From JAITWN01 sp964581365 (GTDB taxonomy: Bacteria > Pseudomonadota > Gammaproteobacteria > SZUA-140), in contig CAZOOF010000035.1 of the NCBI GenBank assembly GCA_964581365.1, positions 1 through 23,664 of the forward strand: 23,664 nucleotides of DNA, given 5' to 3'. Below, piece by piece: positions 1 to 8,738 of the stretch. The notes under the pieces were generated by a model, which searched no databases, was not told the origin of the DNA, and worked only from the letters and a program-made list of their open reading frames with translations. Each line of letters begins with the position of its first letter. The first letter of the stretch is position 1. Made by a program: the position numbers and the translations under genes.

Positions 1-638
1 ACGCGGTAGTCCGGATCCACGATGCGCGCGGCGCTTTCGGTGAAGCCGGCAAGCAGCGGATCGAGTCCGGTGATCACGAGGTTGGCGCTGAACCCGGCCG
101 ACACGCCGGCGAATGCCGCGGCGATGCCCGCGAGCGGCGGTCGCCCCGCGGCATGAAAGAGCGCCGCCGCCAGCGGCGGGATGACGACGTAACCGGCATC
201 GACCGCGACCGAGGACAGGATGCCGATGAGAACCACCCCAGGGGTGAGCGCGCGGGTGCCGCAGACGAGCAGCACCCGGCTGATGACTGCCGCCAGCAGC
301 CCGCTGCGTTCGGCGAGTCCGATTCCCAGCATCGCGACCAGCACGATGCCGAGCGGAGGAAACGCGGTGAAGTTACGGACGAGATTCGACAGGAGCCACC
401 ACAGCCCCTCGGCATCGAGCAGGCCGCGCGCATGCAGCGCCGCGGCTGTGCCCTCTCCGGCGCTCGGCGGGATGGCGCTCCACCCTGCCCAGGCGGCGAA
501 CTGCGACAGCAGCATGAGCAGCAGCAACGCACCGACGAACAGCGTTACCGGATGCGGAAGTGCGTTGCCCGCCCTTTCGATGCGTGCGAGAAGCGCGGCG
601 GCGCGGCCGTCCAGGCGGTCCCGTCCGCCGCCGCTCAC
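1..638 (-). CDS. AbgT family transporter, N-terminal part (cut by window edge)
   Basis: This is the first 212 codons of an integral inner-membrane transporter; the rest lies beyond the left edge. I translated it by hand from a GTG at 638-636. The reading shows a short cytoplasmic N-terminus, then LPHPVTLFVGALLLLML (first membrane segment), NLVRNFTAFPPLGIVL, a GLAERSGLL motif, and VSAGFSANLVITGLDPLLAG followed by AARIVDPDY. These match, in order, the start of E. coli AbgT, the p-aminobenzoyl-glutamate importer. Other family members (MtrF, YdaH) export sulfonamide-like compounds, so substrate and direction cannot be told here. The GTG lies two bases after the purA stop (TGA-TC-GTG) with no clear Shine-Dalgarno sequence, which suggests translational coupling to purA. 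The family is secure; the start codon is less so. Confidence 0.85.
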   Translation of the reverse strand, partial: MSGGGRDRLDGRAAALLARIERAGNALPHPVTLFVGALLLLMLLSQFAAWAGWSAIPPSAGEGTAAALHARGLLDAEGLWWLLSNLVRNFTAFPPLGIVLVAMLGIGLAERSGLLAAVISRVLLVCGTRALTPGVVLIGILSSVAVDAGYVVIPPLAAALFHAAGRPPLAGIAAAFAGVSAGFSANLVITGLDPLLAGFTESAARIVDPDYR

Positions 639-640
639 GA

Positions 641-1945
<1,305 letters not shown>

Positions 1946-1983
1946 CTCCCCCCCGAAAAAAAGGCGTGATCTCTCTGCGGCGT

Positions 1984-1989
1984 ATTATG
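1984..1989 (-). promoter_or_regulatory. Possible -10 box of a purA promoter
   Basis: CATAAT on the minus strand matches five of six positions of the sigma-70 -10 consensus and lies 38 bases upstream of the purA ATG. No good -35 hexamer is found at 16-18 bases spacing, so this is weak. The 239-base gap between hisZ and purA would allow purA its own promoter besides readthrough from the hfq-hisZ genes. I see no gene in that gap. Confidence 0.3.
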
Positions 1990-2184
1990 CACCGGCGGCG
2001 CAGCAAAATCTCCCGCAGAAGCGCTTACCGGGAAAATGACGTCATTCCTCCGGACTTTCGCCACAACACCGGTCCCATGCACAGACCATCATCGGCCGGC
2101 AAGCGAACGACTGCAGCGAACGGGCAATCTTCGGAATGCCGGCAGCAGCGTGAAGTAAGCGGGAAAAATAAGGCGAGGCCCGAA

Positions 2185-3387
2185 TCAGGCGTCGACGACG
2201 ACCCACTCGCCATCGATGCGCTCGATGCGGCGATCACATCCGAGTTCCGGCGCGCCGACTTCCTGACCCGGCAGAGTGTAAATGACCCGCTCGCCCTGCG
2301 AGCGCAGGCGCCGGATCAATTTGCGCAGGCCATCGTCCTCGCTCCAGGGCGGAGCCAGAATGCCCGGACGTGGCCCAAGCCCCGTACGCGGCCCGAGCGC
2401 AAACAGCGTCTTGAGGTCGGTACTGAAACCCGTCGCGGGACGGGCGCGGCCGAACAGTCGTCCGATATCGTCGTAGCGTCCCCCGCGCGCGACTTCCAGG
2501 CCATGCCCGGGGGCAAAGGCGGCGAACACCAGTCCGGTCTGATAGCGGTAGCCGCGCAGCTCGGCCAGATCGTAGTGCAGGCCGATCTCGGCAAACTGGC
2601 ACTGCACTGCTTCGGCCATCTGACGCAGCGAATCGAGCGCCTGCTCCACCTCAGGTCCGGCGCCGCGCAACAGACTGCGCGCCTCATCGAGTACGCTGCC
2701 GCCTCCGTTCAGCTCGACCAGCGATACCAGGCGCCGCCGCGATGCATCGTCGATGGCCAGACCGCCGAGGAAAGACTCGATTTCTGGCCGCGCCTTGCGC
2801 TGCAGCGCGTTGAACAGGAACGCCTCCTGAGCCGGTTCGAGGCCCGCATTGCGCGCCAGCGCGCGAAAGATCCCGACATGCCCCAGGTCGATGTGAAAGC
2901 GCTCCAGCCCGGCGACGCGCAGGGTGCGGACCATGAGGCGCAGGATCTCGATATCACTTTCGATGCCGCCATGACCGTACAGCTCGGCGCCGACCTGCAG
3001 GGGATTGCGCGAGGCTGCGAAGCCGTGGCGACGGCTGCGCAGCACGGAATCCAGATAGCACAGTCGCTGCGGCCCCCTGACCGGGAGACGATGCGCATCG
3101 ATGCGGGCGGCCTGAGGGGTGATGTCGGCGCGCACGCCGAGCAGGCGGCCGGTGCCCTGATCGATCAGCTTGAAGGTCTCCAGGCCCAGATCGTTGCCGG
3201 CGCCGACCAGCAGGGAATCCAGATACTCGAGCAGCGGCGGAATGACGAGCTGATAGCCCCAGCTCAGAAACGTATCGAGCAATTCCCGGCGCAGGTTCTC
3301 CAGCCCCTCCGCCTGCGGCGGCAGGAACTCATCAACCGCATCGGGCAGCAGCCAGCGCTCGCCCGTAGCCTCGAACTTTCGATTCAT
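2185..3387 (-). CDS. hisZ: ATP phosphoribosyltransferase regulatory subunit HisZ
   Basis: HisZ is a histidyl-tRNA synthetase-like protein that cannot charge tRNA. It forms a complex with the short form of HisG, which catalyses the first step of histidine synthesis, and is needed for its activity and feedback control. The 400-residue protein starts with a WLLPDAVDEFLPPQAE segment typical of HisZ. It has class II synthetase-like motifs, including RLLGVRADITPQAAR (motif-2-like region near residue 90), VGAELYG, and a late YQTGLVFAAF and GGRYDDIGR. It ends in a short beta-rich tail, without the anticodon-binding domain of a true HisRS. The position between hflC and purA is common in gammaproteobacteria. 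It starts 46 bases after the hflC stop with no obvious Shine-Dalgarno sequence. No hisG is in the window; the family partnership predicts a short-form HisG elsewhere. Confidence 0.95.
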   Translation of the reverse strand: MNRKFEATGERWLLPDAVDEFLPPQAEGLENLRRELLDTFLSWGYQLVIPPLLEYLDSLLVGAGNDLGLETFKLIDQGTGRLLGVRADITPQAARIDAHRLPVRGPQRLCYLDSVLRSRRHGFAASRNPLQVGAELYGHGGIESDIEILRLMVRTLRVAGLERFHIDLGHVGIFRALARNAGLEPAQEAFLFNALQRKARPEIESFLGGLAIDDASRRRLVSLVELNGGGSVLDEARSLLRGAGPEVEQALDSLRQMAEAVQCQFAEIGLHYDLAELRGYRYQTGLVFAAFAPGHGLEVARGGRYDDIGRLFGRARPATGFSTDLKTLFALGPRTGLGPRPGILAPPWSEDDGLRKLIRRLRSQGERVIYTLPGQEVGAPELGCDRRIERIDGEWVVVDA

Positions 3388-3433
3388 GAGCGGACAGAAG
3401 GATGCCCGCAGGCGCGGCGACCTGCGGGTTCTC

Positions 3434-4315
3434 TCATCGTCCCGCTCCCTGGCGCGCAGGGTCGCGGAAGTACTTGAAGAAGGAGCTGTCCGGATCGAGC
3501 AGCATCACATCCGACTTGTCGCCAAACGAGTTCCGGTAGGCATTGATGCTGCGATAGAAGGAGAAGAACTCCGGATCCGCAGAGAAGGCGGTACGGTAGA
3601 TCTCCGCCGCCCGCATGTCACCGGCGCCTCGCAGCTCCTCGGACTCACGGTAGGCCTCGGCGAGGATGATGGTGCGCTGACGATCGGCATCGGCGCGAAT
3701 CCGCTCCGCCGCTTCGGCGCCGCGCGAACGCAGATCGGTGGCCACGCGGACACGCTCGGCTTCCATACGACGGTAGACCGAGGCGCTGACGTCTTCCGGC
3801 AGATCGACGCGCTTCAGCCGTACGTCGATGATCTCGATGCCGAAGGCCTCGGCCTGGACGCCGGCGTTGACCTGCAGCACCGCCATTACCGCCGCGCGCT
3901 CGCCGGAAACCACTTCCTGAACCGTGCGCTTACCGAACTCCGCCCGCAGCCCATCCTTGACGATCTGGGACAGACGATCGCGCGCGCGCGTCTCGTCGCC
4001 ACCCATGGCCGTATAGTAGCGACGCACATCCGCGATACGCCATTTCACGAAGGCGTCGACACGCAGATTCTTCTTCTCAGCCGTCAGGTAACGCTCGGCC
4101 GCCGATTCCATGGTCATGATCCGGCCGTTGTACTTGCGCACGTTCTGGATCAGCGGAATCTTGAAGTGCAGTCCGGGCTCATAGTCGGAGCGCACGATCT
4201 CTCCGAACTGGAACAGGATCGCCCGCTCCCACTCCTTGACCGTGAACAGAGAGAACGAGGCCAGCACCAGCAGGGCCGCCGCCACCACCAGAATGATCGA
4301 TCCGGCGCGTTTCAT
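3434..4315 (-). CDS. hflC: HflC, FtsH protease modulator
   Basis: HflC is an SPFH/band-7 inner-membrane protein that assembles with HflK into large periplasm-facing complexes around the FtsH protease and modulates its choice of membrane substrates. The 293-residue protein has one N-terminal membrane helix (about residues 5-24). The band-7 domain follows, starting with WERAILFQFGEIV and a YEPGLHFKIPLIQNV segment typical of HflC. A charged, alanine-rich coiled region (about residues 190-235, RRMEAERVRVATDL, ERIRADADRQR) follows, then the conserved FFSFYRSINAYRNSF and FFKYFR near the end. The ATG overlaps the hflK stop by one base (TGATG), so the two are translationally coupled, as expected for subunits of one complex. 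Confidence 0.97.
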   Translation of the reverse strand: MKRAGSIILVVAAALLVLASFSLFTVKEWERAILFQFGEIVRSDYEPGLHFKIPLIQNVRKYNGRIMTMESAAERYLTAEKKNLRVDAFVKWRIADVRRYYTAMGGDETRARDRLSQIVKDGLRAEFGKRTVQEVVSGERAAVMAVLQVNAGVQAEAFGIEIIDVRLKRVDLPEDVSASVYRRMEAERVRVATDLRSRGAEAAERIRADADRQRTIILAEAYRESEELRGAGDMRAAEIYRTAFSADPEFFSFYRSINAYRNSFGDKSDVMLLDPDSSFFKYFRDPARQGAGR

Positions 4316-5553
4316 CAGCGTACCCCCCTGTCACGCAGGCTGGAACGGTCTCGGTCCCCGCTGCCCGTATCGAGCGGCATCGGCTGTGAACCGCCCGTGA
4401 TCGCGCCACGGGACGGAGCGCCGCTCGCGCCGCCACCGGTCTGGCCGCCCGACAGCTCGCCACTGATCAGACGATCGATGGGGAGGAACAGCATGTTGTT
4501 GCCACCCTCGACATCGACGATCACCTTGCTCACGTTCCGCATGACTGACTCGATCGTTTCAATGTACATGCGCTCGCGCAGGATACCGGGCGCGCGGCGA
4601 TATTCTTCGAGCACCTGGCTGAAGCGGCTCGCGTCACCTTCGGCCTGTGCGATGACCTGTGCCTGATAGGCGTTGGCTTCCTCGATCAGGCGCGCGGCCT
4701 GACCGCGGGCGCGTGGCAGGATGTCGTTGGAGTAGGTTTCGGCCTCGTTGCGCAGACGTTCCTCGTCCTCGCGCGCCTTCACGGCGTCGTCGAAGGCGTG
4801 CTGCACTTCCTCCGGCGGCTGCGCGTCCTGCATGTTCACACTGGTGAGATGCAGGCCGGCCTGATAGTTGTCGAGGATGTTCTGGATCAGTCCGTTGACG
4901 CGCGCCACGATCTCGGCGCGGCCTTCGGTCAGCACGAAATCCATGGTGCTCTTGCCGATCACTTCACGCAGTGCGCTCTCGGCAGCCTGCGCCAGCGTCA
5001 GATCGGGTTCGGCGACGTTGAACAGATAATCCTTGGCGTCCTTGATGCGGTACTGGATCGCGAGCTTGATGTCGACGATGTTCTCGTCCTGGGTAAGCAT
5101 CAGCGCTTCGTTCGCCAGTGCGCGCCCGCCCTGGGCGGTCGAGCGGTAGCCGATTTCCGCCGTGCGGATCTGGTCGACATTGACGATCTCGACCGATTCG
5201 ATGGGATACGGAATGTGCCAGTGCAGTCCGGCGCCGACGGTCTGCTGGTACTGCCCGAAGCGCAGCACGACACCCTGGCTGCCTTCATTGACGATGTAGA
5301 AACCGGAGATTCCCCACAGGCCGAGCACCACCAGCAAGATAGTGCCGATGCTGAAGGAAGCCGCGCGACCACGTCCCTTGCCCCCTCCGCCGGCGCCGCC
5401 GGAACCACCGCGGCCGCCGAAGATGCCGCCGATCTTGTCCTGCAGCTTGCGCACGACTTCATCGAGATCCGGCGGACCCTGCTGGCCATCGCTCTGGCCG
5501 CCGCCCCACGGATCCTTTCCGCCGCGCGATCCGCCAGGCTCGTTCCAGGCCAT
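4315..5553 (-). CDS. hflK: HflK, FtsH protease modulator
   Basis: HflK is the partner of HflC in the membrane complex surrounding FtsH. From the chosen ATG the 412-residue protein begins MAWNEPGGSRGGKDPWG, matching the start of E. coli HflK. The order is a glycine-rich cytoplasmic N-terminus (1-62) with the QGPPDLDEVV signature, one membrane helix (about 66-87), the band-7 domain opening with NEGSQGVVLRFGQY, a long coiled region rich in Glu, Ala and Arg (LRNEAETYSNDILPRARGQA), and a low-complexity Gly/Ser-rich C-terminus. Earlier in-frame starts exist: a GTG at 5610-5608, two bases from the hflX stop, and an ATG at 5592-5590. I prefer 5553 on homology and an AAGGA 12 bases upstream. The longer form would add 19 residues of no recognised type. 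Confidence 0.95.
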   Translation of the reverse strand: MAWNEPGGSRGGKDPWGGGQSDGQQGPPDLDEVVRKLQDKIGGIFGGRGGSGGAGGGGKGRGRAASFSIGTILLVVLGLWGISGFYIVNEGSQGVVLRFGQYQQTVGAGLHWHIPYPIESVEIVNVDQIRTAEIGYRSTAQGGRALANEALMLTQDENIVDIKLAIQYRIKDAKDYLFNVAEPDLTLAQAAESALREVIGKSTMDFVLTEGRAEIVARVNGLIQNILDNYQAGLHLTSVNMQDAQPPEEVQHAFDDAVKAREDEERLRNEAETYSNDILPRARGQAARLIEEANAYQAQVIAQAEGDASRFSQVLEEYRRAPGILRERMYIETIESVMRNVSKVIVDVEGGNNMLFLPIDRLISGELSGGQTGGGASGAPSRGAITGGSQPMPLDTGSGDRDRSSLRDRGVR

Positions 5554-5611
5554 CGGCTGCGCCGTTCCTTTTGCTTCTTCCACAGGTTTCATGTGTTTGA
5601 TCGGCCTCACA

Positions 5612-6955
5612 TCATCCGGTCGCAGATTTTAGGGTGCCCGCCGTCATGTCGCAAGCGAAGCTCTCGGCAGCCTCGACTTCGCAGCCCGGCTGGCGACGCA
5701 GATAATCTGCCATCGCCGGCGTCAGTTCGGTGTTCATCAGCCATTCTCCGTGCTCGTTCACGCTTTCGCCGCGCACCGCCTTCCACTCGAACAGCAGCGC
5801 ATGCACACGCCCCGCATCAGGTGAAAGACGTACGCGATAGCATGGCCCCGTCGCCGGGGATTCGCCGCCCCCGAGATGTTCGGCGATGGCCATGCGCAGC
5901 ATGTCGATGCCACTGCCGTCGCGGGCCGAGAGCCAGACGCGGCGCGGACGACCTTCCTCGTCGCGATCGATGCGCGGCTGCGCATCCTCACGCAGATCGA
6001 TCTTGTTGTAGACCTGGATCTGCGGCACATCGCCAGCGCCGATTTCGTCCAGGATGCCATTCACCTCGTCGATCTGCCGCGCGCGGTTTTCGTCGGCCGC
6101 GTCGATTACATGCAGCAGCAGATCGGCCTCGAGCGTCTCTTCCAGGGTCGCGCGGAAAGCCGCGACCAGATCAGGAGGGAGATCACTGATGAACCCGACC
6201 GTGTCGGCAAGCACCACACTGTCGACGCCGGGCACCGCGATGCGGCGCAGCGTCGGATCCAGCGTCGCGAACAGCTGGTCCGCCTGGTACACCTGCGCAC
6301 CGGTCAGACGATTGAACAGTGTCGACTTGCCGGCGTTGGTATAGCCGACCAGCGAAACTCCGTGCACCGTCGCCTTGCGGCGCGCGCTGCGGCCGAGTTC
6401 GCGGTGACGGCGCACGCCCTCGATGCGCTTGTTGAGCTGACGGATGCGCTTGCCGATCAGCCGCCGGTCGGTTTCGAGCTGGGTTTCACCCGGACCGCGC
6501 AGACCGATACCACCCTTCTGCCGTTCCAGATGCGACCATCCCCGCACCAGGCGCGTGGCCAGGTGCTTGAGCTGAGCCAGCTCGACCTGCAGCTTGCCTT
6601 CGGAGGTGCGCGCGCGCTGGGCGAAAATGTCGAGAATGAGTCCGGTACGATCGAGCACCCGGCACTTCAGTTCACGCTCGAGATTGCGCTCCTGGATCGG
6701 ACTCAGGGGGTGATTGACCAGCACCAGATCGGCTTCCGCATCCTGAACCTGCTGCTGCAGTTCCAGAACCTTGCCGCTGCCGATGAAGAATCTGGGATCC
6801 GGCCGGTCACGCGAACCGCCAACCACAGCCACCGGAATCACACCGGCGGAAACGGCGAGCTGCTCGAACTCTTCCCGACTTGCCGGCTCGCGATCCGAAC
6901 GCAGATCCAACTGGACCAGCACGGCCCGCGTGCCGGTTTGAGGTCTTTCAAACAA
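5612..6955 (-). CDS. hflX: HflX, ribosome-associated GTPase
   Basis: HflX is a GTPase that binds the 50S subunit and splits stalled or stressed ribosomes; the old link to lambda lysogeny came from its neighbours hflK and hflC. The 447-residue protein has the N-terminal HflX domain with the conserved HPLSPIQERNLERELKCRV stretch (82-100) and GLRGPGETQLETDRR (151-165), then a helical linker, then the G domain. The G domain has GYTNAGKST (P loop, 204-212), ATLDPT (switch I, 230-235), DTVGF (251-255) and YNKID for guanine recognition. The start is a TTG at 6955-6953; the next residues FERPQTGTRAVLV align with the E. coli N-terminus, and GAGGGG lies 12 bases upstream. No ATG near that point would give a full N-terminus. 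It follows hfq by 26 bases. Confidence 0.96.
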   Translation of the reverse strand: MFERPQTGTRAVLVQLDLRSDREPASREEFEQLAVSAGVIPVAVVGGSRDRPDPRFFIGSGKVLELQQQVQDAEADLVLVNHPLSPIQERNLERELKCRVLDRTGLILDIFAQRARTSEGKLQVELAQLKHLATRLVRGWSHLERQKGGIGLRGPGETQLETDRRLIGKRIRQLNKRIEGVRRHRELGRSARRKATVHGVSLVGYTNAGKSTLFNRLTGAQVYQADQLFATLDPTLRRIAVPGVDSVVLADTVGFISDLPPDLVAAFRATLEETLEADLLLHVIDAADENRARQIDEVNGILDEIGAGDVPQIQVYNKIDLREDAQPRIDRDEEGRPRRVWLSARDGSGIDMLRMAIAEHLGGGESPATGPCYRVRLSPDAGRVHALLFEWKAVRGESVNEHGEWLMNTELTPAMADYLRRQPGCEVEAAESFACDMTAGTLKSATG

Positions 6956-6981
6956 TGGGTCGGTGTTCCCCTCTGAGGGTC

Positions 6982-7221
6982 TTAGTCGCCATTAGCATCG
7001 TCCGTGAGCGGCGTCTTGATGTTGCGCGCCGGCACGATGGTCGAAATCGCGTGCTTGTACACCATCTGGCTGACGGAATTCTTCAGCAGCACGACGAACT
7101 GATCGAAGGATTCGATCTGGCCCTGCAGCTTGATCCCGTTCACGAGGTAGATGGAAACCGGCACGTGCTCCTTGCGCAGTGCGTTCAAGAAAGGGTCCTG
7201 CAGAGTCTGCCCTTTGGCCAT
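6982..7221 (-). CDS. hfq: RNA chaperone Hfq
   Basis: Hfq is a hexameric Sm-like protein that binds small RNAs and mRNAs, promotes their pairing and protects the RNAs. The 79-residue protein has the N-terminal GQTLQDPFLNALRKE helix, the Sm1 motif (VSIYLVNGIKLQGQIESFDQ) and the Sm2 motif with YKHAIST. These are the proximal-face (uridine-binding) and distal-face (A-R-N-binding) determinants. The core is almost identical to E. coli Hfq, but the C-terminal tail is only about ten residues (TPLTDDANGD) against about 35 in E. coli; it keeps an acidic tip. A strong Shine-Dalgarno sequence (TAAGGAG) precedes the ATG. It lies between miaA and hflX as usual. Confidence 0.99.
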   Translation of the reverse strand: MAKGQTLQDPFLNALRKEHVPVSIYLVNGIKLQGQIESFDQFVVLLKNSVSQMVYKHAISTIVPARNIKTPLTDDANGD

Positions 7222-7306
7222 TTTGTAATTCTCCTTATTGTCGCCCGCCTGAGTCGATGGGGTTCATCCTGAGCTGGTCCGTATCCGGCTTCCTACTCGT
7301 GGAATG

Positions 7307-7312
7307 ATTCTA
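7307..7312 (-). promoter_or_regulatory. Possible extended -10 promoter for hfq
   Basis: TAGAAT (five of six -10 matches) preceded by TGA gives an extended -10 element directly after the miaA stop codon, about 85 bases upstream of the hfq ATG. The -35 region (TTCCGG, 17-base spacing) is poor. A private hfq promoter close to miaA would fit what is known in E. coli, where hfq is transcribed from several starts in and after miaA. Confidence 0.35.
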
Positions 7313-8272
7313 TCACTTCCGCACACCCCCCGGAACGAAAAGGGTGCCTGTAACCAATTCCATTACATTTCGCATGGTCCGATCTGCGGAGGCACTGAAT
7401 GCGTATCCTCCCGGATCCCCGCGCAGCCACGTCATCTGCCGTTTTGCGAGCTGACGTGTCGCGATGATTCCCGCTCGCACCGCTTCTTCCCGTCCGATCT
7501 CACCGGCGAGGTGGCGCCACAACTGACGGTAGCCCACCGCCCGTATCGACGGCATCGAAGGATCCAGATCTCCGCGGGCATACAGCCTTTCGACCTCATC
7601 CCACAGCCCCATATCCAGCATCTGCCGGAAGCGCCGCTCGATACGCTCGTGCAGTCGATCGCGATCTTCGGGGAAGATCTGCGCTTTGACCACCTGAAAT
7701 GGCAAGGGTTCCTCCCGCCCTGCCCGCTGCAGTTCACTGAGCGGCCGGCCGGTCACCTCCCACACTTCCAGCGCGCGTTGAATACGTTGCGGGTCGTTGG
7801 GATGGATACGCGCCGCAGCCTCCGGATCGACGGCCGCCAGGCGTGCATGAAGGAACGCCCATCCATGCCGGCCTGCCTCCTCCTCCAGCCGCTCGCGCAC
7901 CGCCGGATCGGCTGCCGGGAGCAGCGACAAGCCCCGTTCCAGCGCGCGGAAGTAGAGCATGGTTCCTCCCACCAGCAGCGGAATGCGTTCCACCGCCTGA
8001 ATCGCCGCGATCTCGCGCAGGGCGTCCTCGCGGAAACGGGCGGCCGAGTAGGCTTCGGCGGGATCGCAGATATCGATCAGCCGGTGCGGCGCCAGCCGCT
8101 GGGTCGCCGCATCGGGCTTGGCGGTGCCGATGTCCATGCCGCGGTACACCATCGCCGAGTCGACGCTGACGATCTCGAAGGGAAACCGCCGCACGAGTTC
8201 GACGGCGAGATCGGTCTTCCCGCAGGCCGTCGGACCCATCAGAAACATCACGGCCGGCTGCTTTTGATCCAT
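7313..8272 (-). CDS. miaA: tRNA dimethylallyltransferase MiaA
   Basis: MiaA transfers a dimethylallyl group to N6 of adenine 37 in tRNAs that read codons starting with U. The 319-residue protein has the P loop GPTACGKT (13-20), the DSAMVYRGMDIGTAKP stretch (substrate and pyrophosphate binding), HRLIDICDP, VGGTMLYFRAL, and the tRNA-contacting region with RAVGYRQLWRHL and TRQLAKRQMTWLR near the C-terminus. Length and motif order are normal. GGGGG lies seven bases before the ATG. It is the first gene of the leftward cluster; the stop is followed after 91 bases by hfq. The tRNA-Ser(UGA) at 8524-8611 reads UCA-type codons and has A at position 37, so it is a likely substrate; that link is inference. 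Confidence 0.98.
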   Translation of the reverse strand: MDQKQPAVMFLMGPTACGKTDLAVELVRRFPFEIVSVDSAMVYRGMDIGTAKPDAATQRLAPHRLIDICDPAEAYSAARFREDALREIAAIQAVERIPLLVGGTMLYFRALERGLSLLPAADPAVRERLEEEAGRHGWAFLHARLAAVDPEAAARIHPNDPQRIQRALEVWEVTGRPLSELQRAGREEPLPFQVVKAQIFPEDRDRLHERIERRFRQMLDMGLWDEVERLYARGDLDPSMPSIRAVGYRQLWRHLAGEIGREEAVRAGIIATRQLAKRQMTWLRGDPGGYAFSASADRTMRNVMELVTGTLFVPGGVRK

Positions 8273-8336
8273 AGCTTCGCCCCCATCCTAGATACAGGCA
8301 ATCACAATAGAGCCGGGAACTGGCACGGAGGCCAAG

Positions 8337-8426
8337 ATGAGATATAACCCACTGTATTACGTAGTGTTTGGACTTATCGCCCTATTCACGGGCTGGGTGT
8401 TCATGGGAATTTTCCTGGCCGCCTGA
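8337..8426 (+). CDS. Predicted 29-residue single-pass membrane peptide
   Basis: I read this short gene by hand. It has a textbook ribosome binding site (GGAGG at 8327-8331, five bases before the ATG), 29 codons and a TGA stop. The peptide starts MRYNPLYYVVF. From about residue 7 onward it is one uninterrupted hydrophobic helix rich in Phe, Tyr, Trp and Gly, ending in FLAA. The only charged side chain is Arg2, so the positive-inside rule predicts the N-terminus in the cytoplasm. Gly12, Gly19 and Gly24 could form a helix-packing face. It lies between miaA (divergent) and the tRNA-Ser (opposite strand), 64 bases from the miaA start. Codon use resembles a gene rather than spacer. I do not recognise the family; function unknown. 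Confidence 0.65.
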   Translation: MRYNPLYYVVFGLIALFTGWVFMGIFLAA

Positions 8427-8523
8427 ACGGGCGGGACGCGGTTCATCGAGAGGCGCCCGGTCAGGGCGAATGGGCGTCTCCGGCCGCAGGTCCGGCAAGG
8501 CAGAGCGCGCGGCGCCGGGATTC

Positions 8524-8611
8524 TGGCGGAAGAGGTGGGATTCGAACCCACGAATGGTTGCCCATTGCCGGTTTTCAAGACCGGTGCCTTCAACCGCTCG
8601 GCCACTCTTCC
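8524..8611 (-). tRNA. tRNA-Ser (anticodon UGA)
   Basis: A class II tRNA with a seven-pair acceptor stem (GGAAGAG at 8611-8605 with CTCTTCC at 8534-8528), discriminator G, and an encoded CCA end (8526-8524). The D arm contains GCCGAGCGGTTGAAGGC. The anticodon stem CCGGT/ACCGG encloses loop CTTGAAA, anticodon TGA at 8577-8575. A long variable arm and the T loop GGTTCGAATCC follow. The long variable arm and G discriminator are serine identity features. It reads UCA and, by wobble, other UCN codons. No downstream terminator is evident in the 97 bases to the end of the membrane peptide gene. Confidence 0.98.
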
Positions 8612-8636
8612 GGAAGAGAAATCTGCTCCGGGCGGC

Positions 8637-8642
8637 ATTCTA
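8637..8642 (-). promoter_or_regulatory. Possible tRNA-Ser promoter -10 with GC-rich discriminator
   Basis: TAGAAT (five of six -10 matches) lies 25 bases before the mature tRNA 5' end and is followed by GCCGCCCGG. A GC-rich discriminator of this kind is characteristic of stable-RNA promoters under stringent control. The -35 region is not convincing, so this rests on the -10, the discriminator and the spacing. Confidence 0.4.
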
Positions 8643-8675
8643 CCATCATGGATCGGCGAACACCCGCCGGCTGAC

Positions 8676-8704
8676 TTGTTTCAGGGGGCCATGACCTATA
8701 TATT
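8676..8704 (+). promoter_or_regulatory. Predicted sigma-70 promoter for yccA
   Basis: TTGTTT (8676-8681) and TATATT (8699-8704) are separated by 17 bases and lie 35 bases upstream of the yccA ATG. The -35 matches four and the -10 five of six consensus positions. The promoter diverges from the tRNA-Ser promoter just to the left. Confidence 0.5.
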
Positions 8705-8738
8705 CACTCAGAATTTTCAACAAGGAGTCCAGTGCCCC

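Noticed and set aside
74..532. Minus-strand 152-codon frame at the left edge
   Set aside because: Cys/Arg/Ser-rich shadow in another frame of the same strand; the hand-read frame from 638 gives a clear AbgT protein.
8524..8611. tRNA-Ser as an integration site for a genomic island
   Set aside because: No integrase, no direct repeat of the tRNA 3' end that I can find, and housekeeping genes on both sides.
8535..8738. N-terminal extension of yccA into the tRNA region
   Set aside because: The frame is open, but it would translate the complement of the tRNA-Ser gene and precede the predicted promoter; the ATG at 8739 has a good ribosome site and matches family length.
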